Positions 16,309 to 25,014 of a stretch of 64,000 bases of DNA are shown one piece after another. Position 1 is the stretch's first letter. The number at the start of each line of letters is the position of its first letter. Below the pieces are notes generated by a model. It worked only from the letters and a program-made list of their open reading frames with translations. It made no database searches and had not been told where the DNA came from. Made by a program: the position numbers and the translations under genes. The DNA is from Culicoidibacter larvae (GTDB taxonomy: Bacteria; Bacillota_I; Bacilli_A; Culicoidibacterales; Culicoidibacteraceae). The DNA lies in assembly GCF_005771635.1 (NCBI RefSeq), contig NZ_VBWP01000003.1, forward strand, positions 62,001 through 126,000, in the 5' to 3' direction.

Positions 16309-18915
16309 TTATGTTGTAGAAAACCGGCCCTGAGCACGGGATCCTGTCTGAATTAAATTATAGAGTTCCTGAGATACCCTTCTGATATCATCTTCACTTC
16401 GTACGATCATCTGCTGTACAGTAACTAGCGACCCACTGACACCACCTGGGGAAGAAGTGGCTGCATTTGAAATCACGCCACCTACAGAAGTATCCACTGA
16501 AAAGTCTGTAGGCAAGGATGTACTCATATCGCTGGCAAGACTGGTCATCACATCGTTGATATCCTCGCTCATCATCTCAGCCGCTTTCACAGCCTCATCA
16601 CCGTTATCTTGGATAGAACCTGCAAGACCTTTTACAAGCATTTCACCAACCCACCCCATCTGTTTCGATGGTGATTTGATACCGAAGAAATCCTTGATGC
16701 CCGTCCAAATGCCACTAATCCAACCACTCACTTTATTCCATAGCCAAGAAGCAAGAGATTGAATACCCTGCCATAGTCCTTTTACAATGTTGCCACCCAC
16801 CGTCACGATGGAACCCATGGAGTTTGTAAATGCTCTGACGATGCCGCCAATAATCTGAGGCACTGCTTTTACGATCTCTACCACAATGGTTGGTAAATTC
16901 TGAATGAGTGCTACAAATAGCTGAACCCCTGCCATAATGATCTTGTCGATGTTTCCAATTAATGCATTTACAATACTTGAAATGATTTGAGGTATCGCTG
17001 CAACAATGGTGGTAATAATGGTCGGTAGATTTTGAACCAGTGCAACAAGTAAGTCGACACCCGCTTGAATGAGTTGTGGAATCGAACTTAAAATCCCATT
17101 CAATATCCCATCAATTATCTGTGGAATCGCCTCTACAATAGCCGTAATAATTTCAGGCAAGGCTGTAACCAGCGATGTTAGTAACTGAATACCTGCATCT
17201 ATAATCTGAGGAATTGCGCTAATAATAAAATCAACGATTGCCAAGATAATCGTAGGGAGAGCCACAATTAGTTGCGGGATCGCCTCGAGTAGCCCCTGAG
17301 CCAAACCAAGTATTAACTGCAGTGCTGCATCGAGAAGCATGGGTAAATTATCCACCAAACCTTGCACAATCGTAGTAATTGCATTAACTGCCGCAGGAAT
17401 CAGTTCTGGCATTGCTTGCCCAAGACCATCCACTAAAGTTGCAATTAACTGGACGGCTGCATCCACTAGCAGTGGTAAGTTTTCAATCAAGGCATTCACA
17501 ATCGTAAGGATGGAATCAACCGCTACCGGTATTAAGGTAGGTAATAGGTTCATCAGTGCGTTCAGTACCTGAGTAAATAAATCTGTCACCGTAGCAAGCA
17601 GTGTCGGTAACAAATCAGAAACCGCATCCAATAATGCTTCAATTGCTATGGGCAGGGCCTTTACGATATTTTCAATCACTGGAGTAATGTTTTTTACCAC
17701 CGACTGAAAGGCATCCACCATGTTTTTACTGAGTTGTTCCATATCCGCATCGGCATTTCCAAAACCAACTAAAAGATTTTGCAAAGCAGATTCAAAAGCA
17801 TTCAAGGACCCTGAAATAGTCTCCTCTGCCTCAAGAGCAGTCGTACCAGCAATGCCCATGCTTTCTTGAATGACATGGATGGCAGAAACTACATCGGCAT
17901 AAGAAGAAACATCATACTCAATACCAGAGATGGCCTCGGCATCAGCAAGGAGTCGCTCCATTTCACTTTTTGTACCACCATATCCAAGTTTTAGGTTGTC
18001 TAGCATGGTGTAATTTTGCTTGGCAAAACCCTGATAGGCATTTTGAATGGACTCCATGTCTGTACCCATTTTGTTGGCATTATCAGACATATCAGTAATC
18101 GCCATATCCGCATATTTAACGGCTTTTTCAGTATCTCCTCCAAGAGAAGAAATAAGGCTTGCAGAAAAAGATGTGACGGTTTCCATGTAGTCATTGGCAG
18201 AAAGACCTGCCGTCTTATAGGCATTCGATGCATAGTCTTGTAACTGCTGAGAGTTTTCTTTAAAAAGCGTATCCACACCACCGACTAATTGTTCGTAATC
18301 GGCATAAGCAGAAATGACTTCTTTACCCAGTTTGACAGCCGCCGCACCTGCTGCAACAGCAACTGCTCCCATCGCAATGCCTATAGATTTTAAAGTTGTA
18401 CCTAAGCCTTTAAACTTAGATTCAGATTTTTCAGCAGAGTCAGCTGCCACACCAATCTCTTTTCCCATATCATCTGCACTGTCGGTGACATCGTTCATTT
18501 CACGGTTCATGTCATCGAGAGCATCTTCAGCATCATCATAATTGGAGTTAGCTTCTTCAAGAGCAGCATTATTGCTACTTAACTCTCGCTCCATATTGTT
18601 GAGTGCCGCCTCAGCATTGTTCAATTGAATCTGCCAGTTCTGTGTTCTTCTATCAGTTTCTCCAAAGGAGGTAGCTGCATTTTCTAGAGCCGACCTCAAG
18701 GTATCAATTTTGCTTTTTTGGGTTTCAATCTCTTTGTTGAGGACTGAATTTCTGGCGGAAAGTGCCTGTACAGACTTATCGTTTTTATCAAATTCTGAGG
18801 CTACCAGTTTCATTTCAGAGCCAAGTACTTTAAAGGAACGATTGATATCTGTTAATGCCTTTTTAAATTCTTTCTCGCCTTCAAGACCGATTTTCAAGCC
18901 GAAATTATCTGCCAT
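16309..18915 (-). CDS. Tape measure protein
   Basis: Protein of 868 aa setting tail length. The N-terminal part is a long coiled coil (about 40-150); TMP-type segments with SANDYMETVTSFSASLISSLGGD follow. Residues about 440-690 are hydrophobic helical repeats of roughly 40 aa with recurring LPTI and IPQII. The family C-terminal motif WNKVSGWISGIWTGIKDFFGI ends the conserved part. The start MADNFG at 18915 follows AGGAGGTG at 6 nt. Confidence 0.95.
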   Translation of the reverse strand: MADNFGLKIGLEGEKEFKKALTDINRSFKVLGSEMKLVASEFDKNDKSVQALSARNSVLNKEIETQKSKIDTLRSALENAATSFGETDRRTQNWQIQLNNAEAALNNMERELSSNNAALEEANSNYDDAEDALDDMNREMNDVTDSADDMGKEIGVAADSAEKSESKFKGLGTTLKSIGIAMGAVAVAAGAAAVKLGKEVISAYADYEQLVGGVDTLFKENSQQLQDYASNAYKTAGLSANDYMETVTSFSASLISSLGGDTEKAVKYADMAITDMSDNANKMGTDMESIQNAYQGFAKQNYTMLDNLKLGYGGTKSEMERLLADAEAISGIEYDVSSYADVVSAIHVIQESMGIAGTTALEAEETISGSLNAFESALQNLLVGFGNADADMEQLSKNMVDAFQSVVKNITPVIENIVKALPIAIEALLDAVSDLLPTLLATVTDLFTQVLNALMNLLPTLIPVAVDSILTIVNALIENLPLLVDAAVQLIATLVDGLGQAMPELIPAAVNAITTIVQGLVDNLPMLLDAALQLILGLAQGLLEAIPQLIVALPTIILAIVDFIISAIPQIIDAGIQLLTSLVTALPEIITAIVEAIPQIIDGILNGILSSIPQLIQAGVDLLVALVQNLPTIITTIVAAIPQIISSIVNALIGNIDKIIMAGVQLFVALIQNLPTIVVEIVKAVPQIIGGIVRAFTNSMGSIVTVGGNIVKGLWQGIQSLASWLWNKVSGWISGIWTGIKDFFGIKSPSKQMGWVGEMLVKGLAGSIQDNGDEAVKAAEMMSEDINDVMTSLASDMSTSLPTDFSVDTSVGGVISNAATSSPGGVSGSLVTVQQMIVRSEDDIRRVSQELYNLIQTGSRAQGRFSTT

Positions 18916-18932
18916 GCTTTCCACCTCCTTTG

Positions 18933-19504
18933 TCAGATTCCATCAGGGATAATGTCATCAATAAATATCTCTCTTTTTGGTTTTGCCAGCCCCTGATACT
19001 GTTTGTGGCACTCCCACAAGTCTAGTAGCAAACCAAACGGCATCAGCCAAAATTCATCCATGGTCAGATGTAATAGACTGATGCCGTAATATAAAAGCCT
19101 CGTAAATAACTCTTCGTCACTTACGGGGCTACTGCGTTTTTTGGGCTTTCCTCACTGAGTACATTTCTTTTTGCACCCTTGTAAAGGGCATTCATTATTG
19201 CCTCTTTGTACTCTGCCAAATCAATCGGGCTTGTGAGAATTTCCACCTCATCTTCTGTTAGTAATTCCTTCGGTGCATCCTTGTGCTTGATGTTATAGAC
19301 AAGGGTACTTTGATTGGCCAGTAAGGTAATCAGCCACACAATCTCTGAAAGTGCCATCTCAACATTCTCAGACTTCATTAGCTTATCGCCTAGGTTTTCA
19401 AGACCACCATATCGTCCTGCAATTTCCTTTGTTGCCTTTGTAGTAAGTAGTAGCACATATTCATCGCCACCAATACTAATGCTTGCTGTTCGTTCGTTAT
19501 CCAT
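18933..19504 (-). CDS. Tail assembly chaperone gpGT, by -1 frameshift
   Basis: The zero-frame chaperone gene ends at 19121. A slippery heptamer A AAA AAC (19136-19142), in frame as CCA AAA AAC, would allow a -1 shift into an open frame that continues to a TGA at 18933. That extension reads ...SDEELFTRLLYYG, then MDEFWLMPFGLLLDLWE and ends IFIDDIIPDGI, the usual T-domain style just upstream of a tape measure. It fills a 200-nt gap that otherwise has no gene. Programmed frameshifting between these two genes is a general rule in long-tailed phages. Confidence 0.8.
19121..19504 (-). CDS. Tail assembly chaperone gpG-like
   Basis: Protein of 127 aa beginning MDNERTASISIGGDEYVLLLTTKATKEIAGRYG-like, with an acidic middle (LLTEDEVEILTSPIDLAEY) and a short basic end. 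This is the zero-frame product of the chaperone pair that coats the tape measure during tail assembly. It follows the major tail protein by 13 nt and holds the slippery site near its 3' end. Confidence 0.88.
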   Translation of the reverse strand: MDNERTASISIGGDEYVLLLTTKATKEIAGRYGGLENLGDKLMKSENVEMALSEIVWLITLLANQSTLVYNIKHKDAPKELLTEDEVEILTSPIDLAEYKEAIMNALYKGAKRNVLSEESPKNAVAP

Positions 19505-19517
19505 GAATTATCCCTCC

Positions 19518-20102
19518 TTATACTGTGTAATCCGGTTCATAGACTTCTGTATACCAACCGCTGATAACCGATGCCGGTACATCCTTATCGCCTTCGGTCA
19601 CTTCCGCTTTCCATGGATGTTTACCACTTGTATCCGGCTTGTTTCTTCGGAGAACCGTACCTTCAATTGTTGGTGTTGAGAATGTAATACTGTCACCTTT
19701 TGTTGCTAGGTTGGTGGCAGGAATACCGAATTTCACTCGGTAGAGCCAGTAGTATTTATACTTGCCATTGGATTTCTTTGCTCTAAAACCGACGGCCACA
19801 GGATCCCCGCCATCTTCACTGTTAGAAACCACAACGTTGTTCTTATCAACCGTGACACCGGTTAAGGCGGCTGCAGTAGTCGAGCCAATATCATCTACTC
19901 CAAGAGAGATATTGCCATTCTTAAATTCTTTGACGATTTCTGCCGCACCATCATCTGCATAGAGGGTTGCCTCTGCCAGTTCAACAGATAACTCGGCTGA
20001 GATTGCTTTTGCCAGCTGAGTGGGTGTGCCATAGATTTCTTCGCCATTTTCATCATCTGTGATGGTCGCATAGTAAAGTTTATCCAGACCAATTGTTGCC
20101 AT
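19518..20102 (-). CDS. Major tail tube protein
   Basis: Protein of 194 aa of the phi13-type major tail family: MATIGLDKLYYATITDD, then QLAKAISAELSVELAEATLYADDG, a central GVDDIGS, and the late segment YKYYWLYRVKFGIPATNLATKGDSI. It follows AGGAGGTAATT at normal spacing. It polymerises to form the tail tube. Confidence 0.93.
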   Translation of the reverse strand: MATIGLDKLYYATITDDENGEEIYGTPTQLAKAISAELSVELAEATLYADDGAAEIVKEFKNGNISLGVDDIGSTTAAALTGVTVDKNNVVVSNSEDGGDPVAVGFRAKKSNGKYKYYWLYRVKFGIPATNLATKGDSITFSTPTIEGTVLRRNKPDTSGKHPWKAEVTEGDKDVPASVISGWYTEVYEPDYTV

Positions 20103-20104
20103 TT

Positions 20105-20449
20105 TTAATTACCTCCTATTTCATAATGTTTGGCTACATCCACGTTGTAGTGGTAATAGCCCGTATCATCTTCAAAGCCGATGTAGCTGCGTGCGGTTAT
20201 GGTAAAACTGGAAGCCAACAATAACTGCACCACTTGATTTTTTAACGCTGTATAACTGCCCTTGCTATAAATTGAAATCCGTGCCTCTTGAACATCAATG
20301 CATGGTAGATTATCCGAATGAAGGTCAAAGCTATCGCTCATCGGAACAATCACCATGTACTTACCAGGGGCAGTATCCGAAAACATACCTGTTTCTATTG
20401 GAACATCCAGTGATTCTAAAGCGACTTGTAAGTCTGCTAGAATGCTCAT
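20105..20449 (-). CDS. Tail terminator/completion protein
   Basis: Protein of 114 aa in the usual tail-terminator slot between the gp10-like connector and the tail tube gene. It has an N-terminal helix, an ETGMFSDTAPGKYMVIVP strand-turn and a central VQEARISIYSKGSY segment as in the family. It overlaps the upstream gene as ATGA, indicating coupling. The name rests on position and general fold pattern. Confidence 0.75.
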   Translation of the reverse strand: MSILADLQVALESLDVPIETGMFSDTAPGKYMVIVPMSDSFDLHSDNLPCIDVQEARISIYSKGSYTALKNQVVQLLLASSFTITARSYIGFEDDTGYYHYNVDVAKHYEIGGN

Positions 20450-20877
20450 ATCTTTTTGGCCTCCTCTTCAAAGGTGCTTTTCATTACTGAGATACACTCA
20501 GACTTTGATGCACTTTTAGCTGGTTTCAAAAAAGGTTTTGCAGGCTGACCGTGTTTGCCGTATTCAAGGATGTTGGCTAGTTTTGCATTACTCTCTCCAT
20601 CAGACCTTGGTTCAGAAAAACCTATTTTAATATTGTGGTTTCCGCTCCTATCTAGCCTGACTGAAGTGACACCGAGTGCCTTTTCTAATTCACCCGTTGA
20701 TCGTGATTCATGCTTTGTACCTTTACCGATTACAGCAGAAAGATTACTCTTCGTTCGCTTGAAAACGACTTCACCACCTGCTTTTAGCACCTTTTCGGCA
20801 ACAGGGTCAAAGTCAGATCCAAGCTTTGAAATCTTGAGCAAAAAATCATCGGGCATTTTAATATCAACTTTTGCCAA
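20446..20877 (-). CDS. HK97 gp10-like head-tail protein
   Basis: Protein of 143 aa: an N-terminal helical region, KAGGEVVFKRTKSNL, a basic stretch and LANILEYGKHGQPAKPFLKPA, the characteristic motif of the HK97 gp10 family. It overlaps the head closure gene by 14 nt. It acts at the head-tail joint. Confidence 0.88.
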   Translation of the reverse strand: MAKVDIKMPDDFLLKISKLGSDFDPVAEKVLKAGGEVVFKRTKSNLSAVIGKGTKHESRSTGELEKALGVTSVRLDRSGNHNIKIGFSEPRSDGESNAKLANILEYGKHGQPAKPFLKPAKSASKSECISVMKSTFEEEAKKI

Positions 20878-21205
20878 TACTGCTCACCACCTTCTTTGCC
20901 AAAATCTCTGTATACATACCTCGACCTTTTACGTTCTCTACCGAGGTAATATCAAAACGCTCTCCATCACACTCAATAAAGTGTTCTGTCGTAACCTCAA
21001 CTCCTGGAATAGCACGAAACCTGAATAAATCTGTAGCCTCTGAAAAAGTAGCCAGGTTAGCCCAGCGTTCACTGCCATGACGCCCTTCTCGATAGACTCG
21101 AATCGAAGCAATCACGGTTTCTGATGTTGTTGCAAAGCCTTCACTGTCTTTTGTTTTTGTGACTACCTTAATATCAGCAAATCCATTCATTTTTCCGAAA
21201 CTCAC
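20864..21205 (-). CDS. Head closure/head-tail adaptor protein
   Basis: Adaptor of about 113 aa with GFATTSETVIASIRVYREGRHG, RWANLATFSEATDLFRFR and VENVKGRGMYTEILAKKV. I place the start at the GTG at 21205, which has GAGGT 7 nt upstream. The longer frame to 21280 would overlap the previous gene by 52 nt. It joins the portal-connector complex to the tail. Confidence 0.82.
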   Translation of the reverse strand: MSFGKMNGFADIKVVTKTKDSEGFATTSETVIASIRVYREGRHGSERWANLATFSEATDLFRFRAIPGVEVTTEHFIECDGERFDITSVENVKGRGMYTEILAKKVVSSIGKS

Positions 21206-21228
21206 AACCAGTACCTCGCTTTCAATGT

Positions 21229-21537
21229 TTACACCTTCCAATCCCGATCGAGTCTTAATAGTAGGTTGACCGTTTTCCAAACCTGCTGACCCGCCTGCAC
21301 ATTATCTGCAAAGAAGCCACCTGTACTGCCATCTCTGCTTTCATAAAAATGAGAGGAAAGCATAATAATGGCTTGCTCTGTAGTCGGTGGCATAGGATTG
21401 TCGCTATAGAAATTTTCTGGTACATGCTGATAACTCTCGGCATAACTGACAGCAGCGGCGATGAACATCTCTAAGAGTTCGTCATCAGCTTCATGCTCTA
21501 AAATCAAGTTTGCCTTTACCTTTTGAATCAGTGTCAT
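21229..21537 (-). CDS. Head-tail connector protein (gp6-like)
   Basis: Helical protein of 102 aa: MTLIQKVKANLILEHEADDELLEMFI, AAAVSYAESYQHV and TTEQAIIMLSSHFYESRDG, the pattern of HK97 gp6-type DNA packaging/connector proteins. It sits between the head fibre and adaptor genes. It probably forms the ring under the portal. Confidence 0.9.
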   Translation of the reverse strand: MTLIQKVKANLILEHEADDELLEMFIAAAVSYAESYQHVPENFYSDNPMPPTTEQAIIMLSSHFYESRDGSTGGFFADNVQAGQQVWKTVNLLLRLDRDWKV

Positions 21538-21559
21538 ACCGCTACCATCCTTTCTCTTT

Positions 21560-21784
21560 TTAATCAGCTTCTATGAGTCCGGCTGCTTTTAGCTTTAAAA
21601 GCAATGCATTAAAATCAGCAACTAAACTCGTAATATCTTCTGCCACACTAGGTGCTTGGTTTTCTGCAGGAGTAAAAGAAGAAGGGAGACCTGTTACTGT
21701 TGCTCCCTCCTTAATCTCTAACGTTCCTGCGATGACGGTTTTATCTCCGCCTTGTTCGGTGTAGTTTTTTGTGTTGTAATCCAT
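21560..21784 (-). CDS. Head fibre-like protein
   Basis: Protein of 74 aa directly downstream of the capsid gene: MDYNTKNYTEQGGDKTVIAG, LEIKEGATVTGL, then a helical C-terminus FNALLLKLKAAGLIEAD. The closing K.KAAGL-type helix is typical of small proteins called head fibre or capsid-associated in related phages. Decoration of the capsid is inferred. Confidence 0.75.
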   Translation of the reverse strand: MDYNTKNYTEQGGDKTVIAGTLEIKEGATVTGLPSSFTPAENQAPSVAEDITSLVADFNALLLKLKAAGLIEAD

Positions 21785-21796
21785 ATCGCACCTCCG

Positions 21797-22993
21797 TTAG
21801 GCTTTCTGCTGAAGAACCTTGATTGCTTCAGGTAGTACTAACTTGCCATCCACACGTTCTTTAGCTACAAAACCGACCATGCCATTACCTGCAAACAGCT
21901 CACGAAGTTCTGCAAAGGAACGAGAACCACGATCTCCAATGTTGTAGTAAGACAAATCGCCAAAGATAATGGTCTTAGCACCTGCCTCAATGGTAGGCAT
22001 ATAAGCAGATGTATAAACAGGATAGCCAAGTAGTTTATCTGGTTCACCTGCAACAAGAGCTGCTTGCCACATATAGGCACCGTTCCCGTCCTTTAGTTTT
22101 CTAAGGGCTGCAATGGTCTGGTCATTTAAAATGAACACGGCATTTTTACGGTAAGGACGCTTCAAGGAATACACAAGGTTAATCACTTCGTCAGCAGTAA
22201 TCGCCGTTGCAGATGCTGCTGTTACACCGACTTCAGCACCACCACTTGCAGCCAGAATACCCAGTGGTTTCCCTGTACCATTACCATTAATAAAGGCATC
22301 TTCCTCGGCATTAGCCAGAGCCTTATAAAACTCCTCAATGATGTAGTTCTCCAGTTGGAAGGCATTGTCATAGAGCAGTTCCTCGGTAACCTTTACAGCT
22401 ACATGAAGTTTGTGAGCATCCAGATTAATTTGAGAGAAGGTTGCATCACTAAAGGTCAGTGCCTCTCCCTCATCAATCCATGCAGCTGCAGGTTTTGTAG
22501 CTGCAATATTAATTTTTCGCTCACCAGATGTGGTAATGGTATGACCCAGCTTACGAATGATATTTTCGTCTTTCAGCCCATCAATCAGTCTCGTGTCATA
22601 CTCTTCTGGAACCAGATATCCACCATCAGCATCAACACCTTCTTGCAGGACATTGGATACATTACGGAAGTTTGAACGAAGAGCTGAAAGCATTGCTGTC
22701 TTATAAGAATCAGCTGCTCGGCCAGTTTTAATTTCACTGTTATCCATTCGACCATTCATCGGATTTTCAATGATTGGCTTGCTGACAGGTTTTTCAAGTT
22801 CAGCCTCGATTGCTTCACGTCTTTCCATGCGATGGATTTCATTCGTGAGTTCAGTGATCTCATCTTCCATGGTTTTGTAGGTTTTATCGTCTTCTCCGGA
22901 CAATGTGCCATTCTTGGTTTTATGAGTGTCCAAGAACCCGTCCATCGTTTCAATAAGCTTTTTGCGCTTGTTACGCATTTCTGTAATCGTCAT
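21797..22993 (-). CDS. Major capsid protein, HK97 fold
   Basis: Protein of 398 aa with an N-terminal coiled-coil scaffold (about 1-100, TITEMRNKRKKLIETMDGF) that the upstream protease should remove. The HK97 core follows, from VDADGGYLVPEEYDTRLIDGL, with INLDAHKLHVAVKVTEELLYD, FINGNGTGKPLGIL and KERVDGKLVLPEAIKVLQQKA at the end. It forms the icosahedral head. Confidence 0.97.
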   Translation of the reverse strand: MTITEMRNKRKKLIETMDGFLDTHKTKNGTLSGEDDKTYKTMEDEITELTNEIHRMERREAIEAELEKPVSKPIIENPMNGRMDNSEIKTGRAADSYKTAMLSALRSNFRNVSNVLQEGVDADGGYLVPEEYDTRLIDGLKDENIIRKLGHTITTSGERKINIAATKPAAAWIDEGEALTFSDATFSQINLDAHKLHVAVKVTEELLYDNAFQLENYIIEEFYKALANAEEDAFINGNGTGKPLGILAASGGAEVGVTAASATAITADEVINLVYSLKRPYRKNAVFILNDQTIAALRKLKDGNGAYMWQAALVAGEPDKLLGYPVYTSAYMPTIEAGAKTIIFGDLSYYNIGDRGSRSFAELRELFAGNGMVGFVAKERVDGKLVLPEAIKVLQQKA

Positions 22994-23009
22994 AGTAAAA
23001 TTCCTCCAT

Positions 23010-23741
23010 TTACATATATTTTTTGATAATTAAAAGACGCTCCTTGAGTTCATCAATTGAGCGCCCTTGTGGTTTTAGAGATTCCTCCGCCTGAATTGGT
23101 TTATTCTTTTCTGCCATTTTGTTAAGTAGGTTAGTTGCCACTGCTTTTCTAGAAAACGCATAGGCAGAAAAAGTGGGTTCGGATTGTTTCTCATCCTTTA
23201 GCACATCGTCTGCAAAGCCAAGTTCTATGGCTTTGTTGGCATTCATCCAGGTTTCAGCATCCATCAAATGAGATAGTTTGATGCGAGATACTCCAGTCTT
23301 AATCTCATAGGCATTGATAATGCTTTCTTTCACCTCATCTAACATCTCGATCGCTCGTTTCATGTCTTCATGATCACCCATCGTGATGGTTGCTGGGTTA
23401 TGAATCATTATGAGTGCTGTCGGAGCCATTAGTACCTTTGTTCCTGCCATGGCAATGACAGAAGCGGCTGATGCTGCAATCCCATCAATCTTGACGGTTA
23501 CCTCATCTGGATAATCCATCAACATGGTATAAATCTGACTTGCGGCAATGCAATCTCCACCCGGTGAATTAATCCATAAGGTGATGGGTCCTTTTCCGCT
23601 AAAGAGTTCATTTCTAAACATATGCGGGGTCACATCATCATCAAACCAGCTTTCTTCAGCGATTGTTCCATAAAGCTCAAGAACTCGTTCTTCTTGTTCG
23701 CTTGCTTGGTTCTTCCATCCCCAAAATATCTTGTTCTTCAT
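23010..23741 (-). CDS. ClpP-like prohead protease
   Basis: Protease of 243 aa that matures the capsid. LWINSPGGDCIAASQIYTML, the GIAASAASVIAMAG serine region and ALIMIHNPATITMGD with the catalytic His are those of a ClpP/S14 fold. The start MKNKIFW at 23741 follows GGAGG at 9 nt and overlaps the portal 3' end by 65 nt. Placed between portal and capsid as in HK97-type heads. Confidence 0.93.
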   Translation of the reverse strand: MKNKIFWGWKNQASEQEERVLELYGTIAEESWFDDDVTPHMFRNELFSGKGPITLWINSPGGDCIAASQIYTMLMDYPDEVTVKIDGIAASAASVIAMAGTKVLMAPTALIMIHNPATITMGDHEDMKRAIEMLDEVKESIINAYEIKTGVSRIKLSHLMDAETWMNANKAIELGFADDVLKDEKQSEPTFSAYAFSRKAVATNLLNKMAEKNKPIQAEESLKPQGRSIDELKERLLIIKKYM

Positions 23742-24999
23742 CCAAGTCTTCCTCCTTTCCATCCTCGTTTGTATTTGCGAATGCACCTGCCTTTGTAAGA
23801 GGGAGCATATTGCCGTTTACAAGGTACATGTCACCGCCATCCTCTGAAGGGATACGGTCTAGGTTTTCAAGTTCCCTAATATCATTGGCACTCATCCAAC
23901 CGTTCTGCCTTGCTGTGGCATACCCGCTCATGCGACTAACATAATCCCCTCTAAGCAGACCTTCTACATTGAATCTAAAGAAGTATTTTTTCTTTTCTTC
24001 CGGTGTAAAAAGGGTGCGGGCTAGGGTTTGCTCCCAACGCACTACCCACGGGTCTAAGGTGTATTTCACAAACTCAAGGGATTGTTGCTCAATATTAGAA
24101 AAGCTCGACTTCTCAAGGTCGCCTACCATGTGAGGAGGGACTCTAAAAATCCGAGCAATTTCATTGATTTGAAACTTCCTTGTTTCAAGGAATTGTGCTT
24201 GTTCTGGTGAAATGGAAATCGGTGTATATTTCATTCCTTCTTCAAGCACGGCTATTTTATTGGAATTGGCACTGCCACCAAATTGTGACTGCCAAGCCTC
24301 TCTGACTTTCCCAGGTTCTTTAATCGTTCCCGGATGTTCAAGCACACCACTTGGAGCAGCACCGTTAGCAAAGAACTTAGCTCCATATTCCTCTGTTGCT
24401 ATGGCAAGACCAATCGCATTTTTAGCCATTGCTATAGGGGAGTAGCCCACCAGCCCATCAAACCCGAGTCCGGGAATATGAAGTACATCGGAGGTGCTAA
24501 GTTTTACTGTCATACCCTTCATACTGTTCACATCATCTGCACCTCTGGTATATAAGTAATAGAGCTGCCCACTCTCATCTCGATGGACTGACATCCTATT
24601 TGGCATCAAGGGGTAGAGTCCTACAACTTCACCTTTTCCATTACGAATAATCTGCGCATAACAATTCCCCCATAATAAAAGATGAGTCATCAGTGTTTCT
24701 CTAAACACAAAAGAACTCATCTCAGGATTCGGTTCATCATGCAAAAGTCGATACAAGGAATGGTCAATTGCTTTTTCCTTGCCACCATCGTCTGTATAGC
24801 GATAAAGATGCAGAGGAAGCCCTGCGACTGCTTCAGCTAATATCCGAACACAAGAGTATACGGCCGTCATTTGAAGTGCCGACCGCTCGGTCACTGTTTT
24901 ACCTGCTGTGGTTGATCCCATTAAAAATGTGTAGTTTGAACTCACAGCTCTGTCAGTAGGCTTATCTCTTGCCTTAAAAATGGATGATAAAAACCCCAA
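23677..24999 (-). CDS. Portal protein, HK97 type
   Basis: Portal of about 440 aa. YSCVRILAEAVAGLPLHLYRY, the segment MTHLLLWGNCYAQI, LEFVKYTLDPWVVRWEQTLAR and RFNVEGLLRGDYVSRM define the family. The start appears to be the TTG at 24999 (MGFLSSIF), with GGAGGTG 7 nt upstream. The TTG two codons earlier lies too close to that site. It forms the dodecameric ring through which DNA enters. Confidence 0.93.
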   Translation of the reverse strand: MGFLSSIFKARDKPTDRAVSSNYTFLMGSTTAGKTVTERSALQMTAVYSCVRILAEAVAGLPLHLYRYTDDGGKEKAIDHSLYRLLHDEPNPEMSSFVFRETLMTHLLLWGNCYAQIIRNGKGEVVGLYPLMPNRMSVHRDESGQLYYLYTRGADDVNSMKGMTVKLSTSDVLHIPGLGFDGLVGYSPIAMAKNAIGLAIATEEYGAKFFANGAAPSGVLEHPGTIKEPGKVREAWQSQFGGSANSNKIAVLEEGMKYTPISISPEQAQFLETRKFQINEIARIFRVPPHMVGDLEKSSFSNIEQQSLEFVKYTLDPWVVRWEQTLARTLFTPEEKKKYFFRFNVEGLLRGDYVSRMSGYATARQNGWMSANDIRELENLDRIPSEDGGDMYLVNGNMLPLTKAGAFANTNEDGKEEDLDEEQDILGMEEPSKRTRRTSS

Positions 25000-25014
25000 A
25001 ACCAATCACCTCCC

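Noticed and set aside
16900-17650. Regular repeated units in the tape measure gene, considered as a CRISPR-like or DNA repeat array
   Set aside because: The repeats are degenerate at DNA level and encode hydrophobic helical repeats of a tape measure protein; there are no identical repeats with spacers.
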